64,000 nucleotides of DNA from contig CBDCLY010000006.1 in the NCBI GenBank assembly GCA_965218715.1, positions 1 through 64,000 of the forward strand. The letters are read 5' to 3'. Source of the stretch: CBDCLY01 sp965218715. Lineage in GTDB: Bacteria > Bacteroidota > Bacteroidia > Flavobacteriales_E > Vicingaceae. A program made the position numbers and the translations under genes. The notes beneath the pieces were generated by a model. The model made no database searches. It was not told the DNA's origin and saw nothing but the letters and a program-made list of their open reading frames with translations. Of the stretch, positions 17,080-24,420 are shown in pieces. How positions within the stretch are numbered: position 1 is the first letter of the stretch; each line of letters starts with the position of its first letter.

Positions 17080-17301
17080 ATGAAAAATTCAAAATTAAGC
17101 CAATTCAAAACATCTGAATTAGAAGCATTAAATGCAAAAGAATTAGAAATGGTTGTTGGCGGTGCCGATGAGACTGGAGTAAAAGCAGTAAGAACATCTA
17201 CATCTAATGGTGGAGATTCGAACTTAAAGTATTGTAATGATGAAGGTGAGTGCACTGAAGATATTTGTCAAGATAGTGACTCAGCAGCTACTGGTGAATA
17301 A
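17080..17301 (+). CDS. Grasp-with-SPASM RiPP precursor 1 (double-glycine leader)
   Basis: 73 residues. The 28-residue leader contains SELEALNAKELE (residues 12-23) and ends in Gly27-Gly28, the cut site of C39 exporters. The 45-residue core starts ADETG, has a Thr/Ser-rich stretch (RTSTSNGGDS), then YCNDEGEC, and an acidic end. Leader residues 12-23 are identical to those of precursor 2, so one enzyme set probably reads both. Thr/Ser together with Asp/Glu are what an ATP-grasp ligase needs to form side-chain ester rings. The two outer Cys in the YC...C motif could also be modified or form a disulfide. A strong terminator follows, so it can be expressed alone. Confidence 0.85.
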   Translation: MKNSKLSQFKTSELEALNAKELEMVVGGADETGVKAVRTSTSNGGDSNLKYCNDEGECTEDICQDSDSAATGE

Positions 17302-17321
17302 GCAATAAGAATTTGTTTATG

Positions 17322-17349
17322 AAAAAGGTGTCATTCGGCACCTTTTTTT
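17322..17349 (+). terminator. Terminator after precursor 1
   Basis: A nine-base perfect stem (AAAAAGGTG at 17322-17330 with CACCTTTTT at 17339-17347), an eight-base loop and a T-run. It separates precursor 1 from precursor 2 and the enzymes, so precursor 1 transcript should exceed that of the rest. Confidence 0.85.
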
Positions 17350-17419
17350 GTTTAACAAATTCTAGTATTAGCCAACTAATAATTTCCTATATTGTTTAAA
17401 CTAAATCAAAAATCATATT

Positions 17420-17632
17420 ATGAAAAAATCCATGTTAAAAAATTTTAAGGATTCTGAATTAGAAGCTTTAAATGCAAAAGAGTTAGAATCAATAACTGGT
17501 GGAGCTGCCGAAACAACAACAAAAAAAACAATTTATCATGGAGATGGAAGTGCAATTTCAATTGTATACTGTGATGATGATGGAAACTGCGATGGAGATG
17601 GCGGAGGAGAAATGAACCCTGGAGAAGAATAA
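17420..17632 (+). CDS. Grasp-with-SPASM RiPP precursor 2 (double-glycine leader)
   Basis: 70 residues. The leader of 28 residues again has SELEALNAKELE at 12-23 and ends Thr26-Gly27-Gly28. The 42-residue core begins AAETTTKKTIYHGDGS, continues to YCDDDGNC and ends in a very acidic Gly-rich tail. Apart from the leader, the two cores share mainly the motif Y-C-x-D-x-G-x-C. The Thr cluster and the acidic tail are the likely ring-forming residues for the ATP-grasp enzyme encoded 40 bases downstream. An imperfect terminator sits in that gap, so this precursor should be transcribed more than the enzymes. Confidence 0.85.
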   Translation: MKKSMLKNFKDSELEALNAKELESITGGAAETTTKKTIYHGDGSAISIVYCDDDGNCDGDGGGEMNPGEE

Positions 17633-17646
17633 AGTTGAACCAATTT

Positions 17647-17672
17647 AAGATGTCTAACCGGCATCTTTTTTT
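17647..17672 (+). promoter_or_regulatory. Attenuator-like hairpin abutting the ATP-grasp start
   Basis: A six-base stem (AAGATG at 17647-17652 with CATCTT at 17662-17667) and a seven-base T-run ending at 17672, directly followed by the ATG at 17673. The stem is weaker than that after precursor 1, so partial read-through is expected. It would set a high precursor-to-enzyme ratio. Because the T-run touches the start codon there is no room for a ribosome binding site, which is not unusual in this phylum. Confidence 0.65.
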
Positions 17673-18626
17673 ATGATATTAATTTTAAGCATTGCCGACG
17701 ACATGACAACTCAGGATGTTTGTCAATGGCTAAGATTTCAAAAAAAAGACTTTATTGTTCTTAATAAATCTGATAAAATTGTAATTGAAGAGCATAGCAA
17801 TTCTCAAACAATAATTAGAATTACAAATAGAAATCAAACAATTAACCTGGACGCTATTAGCTCTTTCTGGTATAGAAGAAGTGATTTAGGAATTATTTCT
17901 GAATTTGATTACTTAAATAAAGAAGTAGCACAGTTTATTAAGGCCAACTCCAATTCAGATTTGGAAGTAAGCACAGAACTACTCCATCATTTATTTTCAG
18001 AAAAAAGCAATTTCACCACGATAGACCAATCTAAAGTAAATAAGCTAATCGTATTAAATGAAGCCAATAAAGTTGGATTAAGAATTCCACCCTATTTATT
18101 AACTGGATCTAAAGAGCAATTAAAGGCATTTCAAAAATTGCATGGAGAATTAATTTATAAATCTCCATCACCTTCAGTTTACCCGCCTAACAAAGATTTT
18201 GTTGTAAAATCTCTGACTCAAAAATTAGAGGAAAAGCAACTTGCGGAAATGCCTGAAAAATTTGGAATAAGTTTTTTTCAAAAGAAGATCGAAAAAAAGT
18301 TCGAGATTAGAACTTTATATATCAACGATACATTTCGATCAATTGCAATTATTTCTCAAAAAAATAGTGAAACGGAAGTTGATTATAGGAATTATGATGA
18401 TAAGAAACCCAATCGCAAAATTCCATATAAATTAGATGAAGAAACTGAACAAAAATTAAGAATGTTGATAAAACAGCTAAAATTAAAATTTTGTTCAATT
18501 GACATAATTGTTGGTAGAGACAACAATTATTACTTTTTAGAAATCAATCCAATTGGGCAATTCGGTATATTATCATATTACAGAAATGATTTTATAGAAA
18601 GAGAAATTGCAAATACACTAAACTGA
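17673..18626 (+). CDS. gwsG: ATP-grasp peptide ligase (grasp-with-SPASM, GwsG type)
   Basis: 317 residues. The N-terminal half (about 1-110) has the family features TTQDVCQWL and FWYRRSDL. The ATP-grasp domain (about 120-310) includes LIYKSPSPSVYPP and the metal-binding end YFLEINPIGQFG. Such enzymes use ATP to join acidic side chains to Thr/Ser (esters) or Lys (amides) in a precursor, giving graspetides. It sits right behind two GG-leader precursors and one gene before a SPASM protein, the hallmark order of grasp-with-SPASM clusters. Its TGA overlaps the ATG of the 65-residue gene by one base, so translation is coupled. Confidence 0.88.
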   Translation: MILILSIADDMTTQDVCQWLRFQKKDFIVLNKSDKIVIEEHSNSQTIIRITNRNQTINLDAISSFWYRRSDLGIISEFDYLNKEVAQFIKANSNSDLEVSTELLHHLFSEKSNFTTIDQSKVNKLIVLNEANKVGLRIPPYLLTGSKEQLKAFQKLHGELIYKSPSPSVYPPNKDFVVKSLTQKLEEKQLAEMPEKFGISFFQKKIEKKFEIRTLYINDTFRSIAIISQKNSETEVDYRNYDDKKPNRKIPYKLDEETEQKLRMLIKQLKLKFCSIDIIVGRDNNYYFLEINPIGQFGILSYYRNDFIEREIANTLN

Positions 18627-18823
18627 TGAATTTAGAAAAGCTAAAAAAAGAACTGGAAGAAAACCCTTCTATTTCTCTACATTTAAAGAAGGCAGAAGTA
18701 ATCAAGAAAATAAGTTCGAACGAGGATATCGACCAAAAGGTTCGAACTACTATTGAAAGCAAAAAACTTTCAACAACAAAATTAATCGTTCAACAATTTT
18801 ATAAGCCCATTTCAAAGTTTTGA
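18626..18823 (+). CDS. Small unrecognised protein between ligase and SPASM genes
   Basis: 65 residues, highly charged (about a third Lys/Glu/Asp), predicted all-helical, with no signal peptide or membrane span. It begins MNLEKLKKELEENPSISL and ends QQFYKPISKF. It overlaps the ligase by one base (TGATG) and its stop overlaps the TTG start of the SPASM gene, so all three are translationally coupled. I do not recognise it. Its position suggests a component of the modification complex, such as an adaptor, leader binder or immunity factor. Nothing in its sequence decides between these. Confidence 0.6.
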   Translation: MNLEKLKKELEENPSISLHLKKAEVIKKISSNEDIDQKVRTTIESKKLSTTKLIVQQFYKPISKF

Positions 18824-19863
18824 AAAAATTCTTTAAACTTTATCCAGACATCATTATTAATCATGGGGCTAAAATGAGCATCATGATTGATTTTAGACTT
18901 TCTAAATACTTTCATATTGAAAAGGACTTAGCAGAATTCATTTCAAGGGATAATATTGAGATAGACACATTAAGTAAAGATGAATTGGAGATGATTGACT
19001 ATCTAGTTGAGAACGATTATGGAATCATTGATTCTAAAGAAGTCCTTTCAAGTTTTGAGGACATTAAACTCAACTGGGATTATCCAGCAAAAATCTCTAA
19101 TGCGATCCTTGAAATTTCAGAAAATCAATCCTTCTTAGAGGATGTCATCAAGCAATTGTCTGATTTGAATTGCCAGGTAATTGAATTAAGGTTTGAAAAA
19201 GATGTAGAAGAACGTAGGTTAAATAATGTATTGAAATATTTGGGCAGCAATGACATACCTTCAGTAGAATTAATCATCCCTCAAAACCACTTTATTAATC
19301 GATTGTTTATTGAAAAGGTTGTAAAAGAATTCAATGTATTGATTTCAAAGATTACATTTTTTAATTCGGAGGATCAAAAAAATGAAAGTTGGCCAAGAAC
19401 CAATGTAAAATGGATTGCTGGAAAATTGAATTGCCTGGATTGCGGAAATGTAAAAAAAGAAAAATTTGCAATTAGCCTTCCTTTTTATACAGAATCATTA
19501 ATTCACAATACCTGTCTTAATCGAAAAATTTCCATTGACTCAAAGGGATTCATTAAAAATTGCCCTTCCTTTCAAACAACTTTTGGAAATGTAAATGACA
19601 CTATAATAGAAAACATAATTGAGGACCCTAGTTTTAAAAAGTCTTGGAACATTGCTAAAAATGCAATCAAGGTTTGTCAAGATTGCGAGTTTAGACACAT
19701 TTGCAGCGATTGTAGGGCCTTTACTGAAAAACCTGAAGATGATTTAAGCAAGCCATTAAAGTGCGGTTATGACCCTTATAATGGAACATGGAACGAGTGG
19801 ACTGATTTATCAAAGAATTTGGAAGTATTTCAGTTTTATAAAAAGAAATTGACTTCGAAATAA
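18820..19863 (+). CDS. gwsS: SPASM-domain peptide maturase (grasp-with-SPASM, GwsS type)
   Basis: 347 residues. The N-terminus FFKLYPDIIINHGAKMSIMIDF is the conserved family start, which supports a TTG start at 18820 rather than the ATG at 18874. The C-terminal Cys-rich SPASM region (about 195-330) has Cys in NCLDCG, NTC, KNCPSF, VCQDCEFRHICSDC and LKCGYDPYNGTW. I see no radical-SAM CxxxCxxC motif in the N-terminal half, so the usual cofactor-binding cluster seems to be absent. The role is probably leader or substrate handling or a second modification. TTG overlaps the stop of the 65-residue gene. Confidence 0.85.
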   Translation: MKKFFKLYPDIIINHGAKMSIMIDFRLSKYFHIEKDLAEFISRDNIEIDTLSKDELEMIDYLVENDYGIIDSKEVLSSFEDIKLNWDYPAKISNAILEISENQSFLEDVIKQLSDLNCQVIELRFEKDVEERRLNNVLKYLGSNDIPSVELIIPQNHFINRLFIEKVVKEFNVLISKITFFNSEDQKNESWPRTNVKWIAGKLNCLDCGNVKKEKFAISLPFYTESLIHNTCLNRKISIDSKGFIKNCPSFQTTFGNVNDTIIENIIEDPSFKKSWNIAKNAIKVCQDCEFRHICSDCRAFTEKPEDDLSKPLKCGYDPYNGTWNEWTDLSKNLEVFQFYKKKLTSK

Positions 19864-19864
19864 A

Positions 19865-19891
19865 AATCCTCATCGGCAATCGATGAGGATT
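19865..19891. terminator. Hairpin after the RiPP operon
   Basis: An 11-base perfect stem (AATCCTCATCG at 19865-19875 with CGATGAGGATT at 19881-19891) and a five-base loop, beginning two bases after the SPASM gene stop. On the plus strand the T-run is weak; on the minus strand five T follow. It probably works in both directions. Confidence 0.7.
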
Positions 19892-19896
19892 CCATT

Positions 19897-19938
19897 CTTT
19901 AGTGACCTTGCAGGGATTGCATACCGCGATCACTAAAG
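19897..19938. repeat. tRNA-Arg 3'-end fragment inside an inverted repeat
   Basis: GTGACCTTGCAGGGATT at 19902-19918 is identical to 20039-20055, the 3' end of tRNA-Arg, and lies 137 bases away in the same orientation. It is set within a nine-base inverted repeat (CTTTAGTGA at 19897-19905, TCACTAAAG at 19930-19938). A 17-base copy of a tRNA 3' end beside a tRNA is the classic trace of an integrase site. Confidence 0.55.
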
Positions 19939-19977
19939 CTCCATTTTGAGAATCAAAAACAATTATTTCGCTTTATT

Positions 19978-20012
19978 TCAAAAAAGAAGCGAGCTTCATT
20001 TTGAAACTCGCT
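19978..20012 (-). terminator. Terminator of tRNA-Arg
   Basis: Read on the minus strand, a stem of 11 bases with one mismatch (20002-20012 with 19988-19998) and a three-base loop is followed by CTTCTTTTTTG. It lies 28 bases downstream of the tRNA 3' end. Confidence 0.7.
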
Positions 20013-20039
20013 CACAATTGAATCTTTTTGATTCATACG

Positions 20040-20113
20040 TGACCTTGCAGGGATTCGAACCCCGAACCTCCGCATCCGTAGTGCGGTGCTCTATCCAGTT
20101 AAGCTACAAGGCC
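20040..20113 (-). tRNA. tRNA-Arg (anticodon ACG)
   Basis: 74 bases. The acceptor is GGCCTTG with CAAGGTC (one G-T pair) and the discriminator is A. The D-arm is GCTTAACTGGATAGAGC. The anticodon loop is CTACGGA, giving ACG, and the T-arm has TTCGAAT. CCA is not encoded. A TAGATTTG box lies 11 bases upstream. Confidence 0.94.
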
Positions 20114-20124
20114 ATTTGGGAGGG

Positions 20125-20158
20125 CAAATCTAACCAATAATTCAAATTGAACCATCAA
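20125..20158 (-). promoter_or_regulatory. Promoter of tRNA-Arg
   Basis: On the minus strand TTG (20158-20156), 23 bases of spacer and TAGATTTG (20132-20125) fit the flavobacterial consensus TTG-N17-23-TAnnTTTG, with the tRNA beginning 11 bases later. Confidence 0.65.
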
Positions 20159-20165
20159 GAAAAGC

Positions 20166-21290
20166 TTATTTTAATACCGCTTCGTAAATTTTTTCATAAG
20201 CGGGTAATATCTTAGTCAGGTCAAACTTTTGCGCTTGCTGATAGGCTTGCTGTTTAAATTGATTCAATTGAACATTATCTTTCAACAACTGAATCGAGTT
20301 TTTTGCCATTTGATCTACATCACCAACATTGCTTAAATAACCAGAATACCCTTCTAAATTCACCTCAGGAATTCCTCCTGTATTCGACGATATTACTGGC
20401 ACACCTGCTGCCATGGCCTCTAATGCAGCTAATCCAAAGCTTTCAAATTCTGAAGTTAAAAGAAATAAATCGGCGATGCCTAAGATATCTGCTGTGTTGG
20501 TCACTTTTCCCATCATTTTCAGATGCTCTCCTAAACCTGCTTCACGCATGCTTGTTTCTGCTAAATGGCGGTCTGGACCATCACCTATCAACACCAATTT
20601 ACTTGGAACTTCCTTCACTACTTTTTTGAATACTTCAACGACATCACTGATTCTTTTCACCCTTCTAAAATTAGAAACATGGGCCAATATCTTTTCACCA
20701 CTGGGAGCAATCATTTTCCTCAATTCCTCATCTGGCTTAGGCTGGTCACACTCATTCAAACACACAAAATTGGGAATAACTTCAATGCCTCTACTCACTT
20801 TAAAGTGCTCATAGGTGTCCATCTTTAAACTTTCGGACACTGTTGTAACTGCATTAGAATTGTTAATTGCAAAAGTAATTACCGGTTCAAAAGAAGCATC
20901 TTTTCCAACAAGCGTAATGTCTGTTCCGTGTAAAGTGGTTATGAATGGGATTTCTATACCCTCTGATTTCAAAATTTGTTGAGCCATGTATGCAGCAGAG
21001 GCATGAGGGATGGCATAGTGTACATGAAGCAAATCCAATTTTTCAAATTTCACAACATCCACTAATTTGCTAGCCAACACCAATTCATAAGGTGGATAAT
21101 CAAACAAGGGATAATCAGAAACATTTACTTCATGGTAATGTATGTTTTCTGTGAAGGCTTCTAAACGAACAGGCTGTTGATAAGAAATAAAATGAATCTG
21201 ATGCCCTTTTAAAGCTAATGCTTTCCCCAATTCCGTTGCCACTACTCCGCTTCCACCAAATGTGGGATAACAAACCATTCCTATATTCAT
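20166..21290 (-). CDS. bshA: N-acetylglucosaminyl-L-malate synthase (bacillithiol)
   Basis: 374 residues, the usual length. It is a GT4-type glycosyltransferase that joins GlcNAc from UDP-GlcNAc to L-malate, the first step of bacillithiol synthesis in the cytoplasm. The N-terminus MNIGMVCYPTFGGSGVVATE and the segment LLHVHYAIPHASAAYMA are diagnostic of BshA. Two Rossmann domains are visible, the second with LIGDGPDRHLAE and the EX7E-type motif in ESFGLAALEAMAAGVPVI. Its ATG overlaps the stop of the upstream GH3 fusion gene by four bases (ATGA), so the two form an operon. The other bsh genes are not in the window. Confidence 0.95.
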   Translation of the reverse strand: MNIGMVCYPTFGGSGVVATELGKALALKGHQIHFISYQQPVRLEAFTENIHYHEVNVSDYPLFDYPPYELVLASKLVDVVKFEKLDLLHVHYAIPHASAAYMAQQILKSEGIEIPFITTLHGTDITLVGKDASFEPVITFAINNSNAVTTVSESLKMDTYEHFKVSRGIEVIPNFVCLNECDQPKPDEELRKMIAPSGEKILAHVSNFRRVKRISDVVEVFKKVVKEVPSKLVLIGDGPDRHLAETSMREAGLGEHLKMMGKVTNTADILGIADLFLLTSEFESFGLAALEAMAAGVPVISSNTGGIPEVNLEGYSGYLSNVGDVDQMAKNSIQLLKDNVQLNQFKQQAYQQAQKFDLTKILPAYEKIYEAVLK

Positions 21291-24289
21291 TGCTCAATTG
21301 TATTTAATGCTGTGCTGTCTTCTACTGCAAGATTAGCATTAATTGCTTCATAAATTTTTTCTTGAATTCTCGTTCGAATGTTTAGGCTCAATAATTTCTT
21401 ATTGTTAGCATCTGGATAAACCCTATTTGAAAGAAACACATATACCAAATCATGATCTGGATCAACCCAAGCATATGTTCCTGTAAATCCAGAATGGCCA
21501 AAACTATTGAAAGAGATACAATCGCAAGTTGGCCCAGGATTACCATGAAAGGCTGGTTTATCAAATCCTGCTCCTCTCCTATTTTCTTCTTTATCTCTAG
21601 GGATGCTGTCTTTGCAAAACTGACATTTAGCATACTCAGAAATTACCTCTGCTGATAGATAATTCTTTCCTGCATACTTGCCGCCGTCCAAATAAACCTG
21701 CATGAGCTTTCCCAAATCGTTGGCATTGGAAAAGAGTCCAGCATGTCCTCCAACACCTCCTAACATTGCAGCACCAGGATCATGCACATCCCCATGAATG
21801 AGCTGTTTTCTAAACACTTGATCCTTTTCTGTTGGTGGAATTTCGCTTAATGGATAAAATCGATAAGGTTTAAAAGCAGTCCGATGCATGCCCAATTCAT
21901 CATAAAAGTGAATTTTATTGTATTCATCAATTGGCATTTTCACCTCTTGCTCTACAATTTCCTTTAAAAGGTAATATCCAATATCGCTGTATCGGTAATT
22001 TTTTTCTTCCTTCACTTTGGCCCGGTGCAATATTCGATACATGATGGTATCTCTATATTCATCTATCATGAACAATTGATCGGTCACCCTTACCTTGTAC
22101 TTTTCAGACTCTGCTTTGCTATAAATATCAAATCTAGGTTGTCCTTTGTACAAGGTTTTGTTGTAAAATGGAATCCATGCTGCCAGGCCTGCTTGATGCG
22201 CCAAGATGTCTCTTAAAACCAGTTTCTCATAAGGTGTTCCTTTGGTTTCCTTTAAATACATGCCCAATTGATCGTCTAAATCTATTTTCCCTTTGCTATC
22301 TAATTCCATGATACTGAGCAAGGTTGAAGCAATCTTAGTCACTGAAGCCAAGTCGTATAAATCACTTGCCTTTACCTCCCTTACTCCATCATAGGTGTGT
22401 TTTCCAAATGATTTGTTATAAATGACTTTCCCTTCTTTTGCAATGTATACTTGTACACCAGGGTAGGCTTTTGCATGCATCCCTTCTTCTATAATTTTAT
22501 CCACTTCTGCTAGATCATTACTAGAAATTCCAAGTTCTTCTGGCATGGTATATTTTAATCTGATAGGATCAATGCTTGTCAAGCCCATACCCGCCTTTAT
22601 GCTTTTAGATGGACTCACTGGCAATCTTCCATTTGCTTTTATCCCTCCAAAAATCAATTGAGCAGTTAATTCCTGTGAGGCTATGCTGTTTTGATAGGAA
22701 AGTACTAATCCTTTGCTTTTTTCAGCTGCTAAAAAGCTTTGAAGTGCGTATGGATTAGTAAACATGCAAAGCGTAAAATCCTTTTTAGACCTCAATACAT
22801 TTAAAAAGTTTTTTACTTCTGTATTGACTTTAAAAGATTTCCAAGGTGATTTGTTGGATTTATGAATGCTGATGATTATTCTATCATAGGTGAGCAAGGT
22901 ATCCAACAGGCTTTTTTGCTTGCTGACTGGAATATCTAGAAAACTTAAGGTATCCACTTTAGCATACCAATTCAAAGATTGCTGAAACGGTCGGCAGGAA
23001 ACTCCCTTATCACTAAAAGCCACATTAATTATTCTCTCCTGGCTCAATTTCTTAATGGGCAATTGTTCTTCATTTCTAAGGACAGTTAGTGAAGCCTCCA
23101 CCAATTTACGATTCAAATATTCGTACTCATTTTTATTTAAATCTTCCAAGAGCTTATCCGTTTCAATGGCTTTCATTTCATTTAGCTTCAACCACTCTTT
23201 GGCCTTTAGCACTTTCAAACAAGATTCATTGATTCTTTCTTCTGATAATCTCCCTTCTTTTATGGCTTGCTTGATGCCTTCTATGGCAGCAGGAATGTCT
23301 TGGGAAAGCAAGAGAATATCATTTCCTGCTATCAGTGCTGCAACATCATTCTTAGCGGAGGATTGGTATTTTGCAACTCCGCCCATGTTCAATCCATCAG
23401 TGAAGATTAATCCTCTAAATTTTAATTCTTCTTTTAAAACAGTATTGACTACCTCTGGACTCAATGAACTGGCCACTTTCTTATCTTTTGTGTAGGCAGG
23501 TAAATACAAGTGAGCAGTCATTATGCTTGCAACACCAGCATCTATCAATTTTCTAAAAGGAAACAATTCAATGGAATCTATTCTTGCATTGTCATGTTTT
23601 ACAATAGGTAAAGTAACATGAGAATCTGAATCGGTATCACCATGTCCAGGAAAATGTTTTGCATTGGCTAAAATCCCACCATCTTGCATGCCTTTCATAT
23701 AGGCCAATCCCTTTGCAGCAACATTCCCTTTCAACTCTCCAAAAGACCTTGCATTAATTACTGGATTGTTAGGATTGTTGTTAACGTCTATAACAGGAGC
23801 AAAATTAACATGAACGCCCAATCTTTTAAATTGTGCTGCAACATCCAATCCCATCTGATAGATGAGTTCATTGTCTTTAATTGCTCCTAGTGTCATTTGC
23901 CACGGATACCTGATGGTGCTATCCAAGCGCATGGATAATCCCCACTCACCATCAATGGCTATCATTAATGGAATTTGTGAAGCATCCTGATAAATGTTAT
24001 TGAGTTTTGCTTGTCGATGTGGTCCTCCTTGAAAAAAAGTTAAGCCTCCAATTTGATATTTATCAATCAATTCTAAAATTTCTGCTTTATGCTTTTCTCC
24101 TTTATTGGAATAAGCTGCAACGCTAAATAGTTGACCAATTTTCTGATCAAGGTCCAAACTTGCAAAAACTGAATCTGCCCATGGGCTTGGCTGTTCAAGA
24201 AAAGGTGGTTTTTCTGGATCTTCTTGTAGATGAAAAGAGCTAGTAATTAGAAAAACAATGAGTAAGAGTAGGCTACTTAGAAATTTCAA
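21287..24289 (-). CDS. GH3 beta-N-acetylhexosaminidase fused to a serine beta-lactamase-like domain
   Basis: 1000 residues. A signal peptide (about 1-20) is followed by a glycoside hydrolase family 3 domain (about 35-380) with the NagZ-type motif KHFPGHGDTDSDSH, and a GH3 C-terminal alpha/beta domain (about 390-560). A class C beta-lactamase-like serine hydrolase (about 590-975) follows, with SVTK (SxxK) and YSD. The first half should remove N-acetylglucosamine from peptidoglycan fragments, and the second may act on peptide stems or D-amino acid esters. This fusion is known in Bacteroidota and would let one secreted protein recycle cell-wall fragments. It overlaps bshA. Confidence 0.92.
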   Translation of the reverse strand: MKFLSSLLLLIVFLITSSFHLQEDPEKPPFLEQPSPWADSVFASLDLDQKIGQLFSVAAYSNKGEKHKAEILELIDKYQIGGLTFFQGGPHRQAKLNNIYQDASQIPLMIAIDGEWGLSMRLDSTIRYPWQMTLGAIKDNELIYQMGLDVAAQFKRLGVHVNFAPVIDVNNNPNNPVINARSFGELKGNVAAKGLAYMKGMQDGGILANAKHFPGHGDTDSDSHVTLPIVKHDNARIDSIELFPFRKLIDAGVASIMTAHLYLPAYTKDKKVASSLSPEVVNTVLKEELKFRGLIFTDGLNMGGVAKYQSSAKNDVAALIAGNDILLLSQDIPAAIEGIKQAIKEGRLSEERINESCLKVLKAKEWLKLNEMKAIETDKLLEDLNKNEYEYLNRKLVEASLTVLRNEEQLPIKKLSQERIINVAFSDKGVSCRPFQQSLNWYAKVDTLSFLDIPVSKQKSLLDTLLTYDRIIISIHKSNKSPWKSFKVNTEVKNFLNVLRSKKDFTLCMFTNPYALQSFLAAEKSKGLVLSYQNSIASQELTAQLIFGGIKANGRLPVSPSKSIKAGMGLTSIDPIRLKYTMPEELGISSNDLAEVDKIIEEGMHAKAYPGVQVYIAKEGKVIYNKSFGKHTYDGVREVKASDLYDLASVTKIASTLLSIMELDSKGKIDLDDQLGMYLKETKGTPYEKLVLRDILAHQAGLAAWIPFYNKTLYKGQPRFDIYSKAESEKYKVRVTDQLFMIDEYRDTIMYRILHRAKVKEEKNYRYSDIGYYLLKEIVEQEVKMPIDEYNKIHFYDELGMHRTAFKPYRFYPLSEIPPTEKDQVFRKQLIHGDVHDPGAAMLGGVGGHAGLFSNANDLGKLMQVYLDGGKYAGKNYLSAEVISEYAKCQFCKDSIPRDKEENRRGAGFDKPAFHGNPGPTCDCISFNSFGHSGFTGTYAWVDPDHDLVYVFLSNRVYPDANNKKLLSLNIRTRIQEKIYEAINANLAVEDSTALNTIEQ

Positions 24290-24420
24290 GGGCTTAATGT
24301 TTATCTATCAAAAATAATTGAATGTGCTTCTTGTAAGGAATCAATCTAGGTATCTTATGAACACCCAAAGGTTAATCAACAAGTATTGCACCATAAGCTC
24401 AAAAAAATTAAATTTATGCT

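Noticed and set aside
18820..19863. SPASM protein as a regular radical-SAM enzyme
   Set aside because: No CxxxCxxC motif was found in the N-terminal half; only the C-terminal Cys-rich region is present.
20413..20828. Two frames antisense to bshA
   Set aside because: They lie inside bshA and show no domain or plausible composition.
23055..23495. 146-codon frame antisense to the GH3 fusion gene
   Set aside because: It lies wholly inside a well-supported gene on the other strand and shows no domain.
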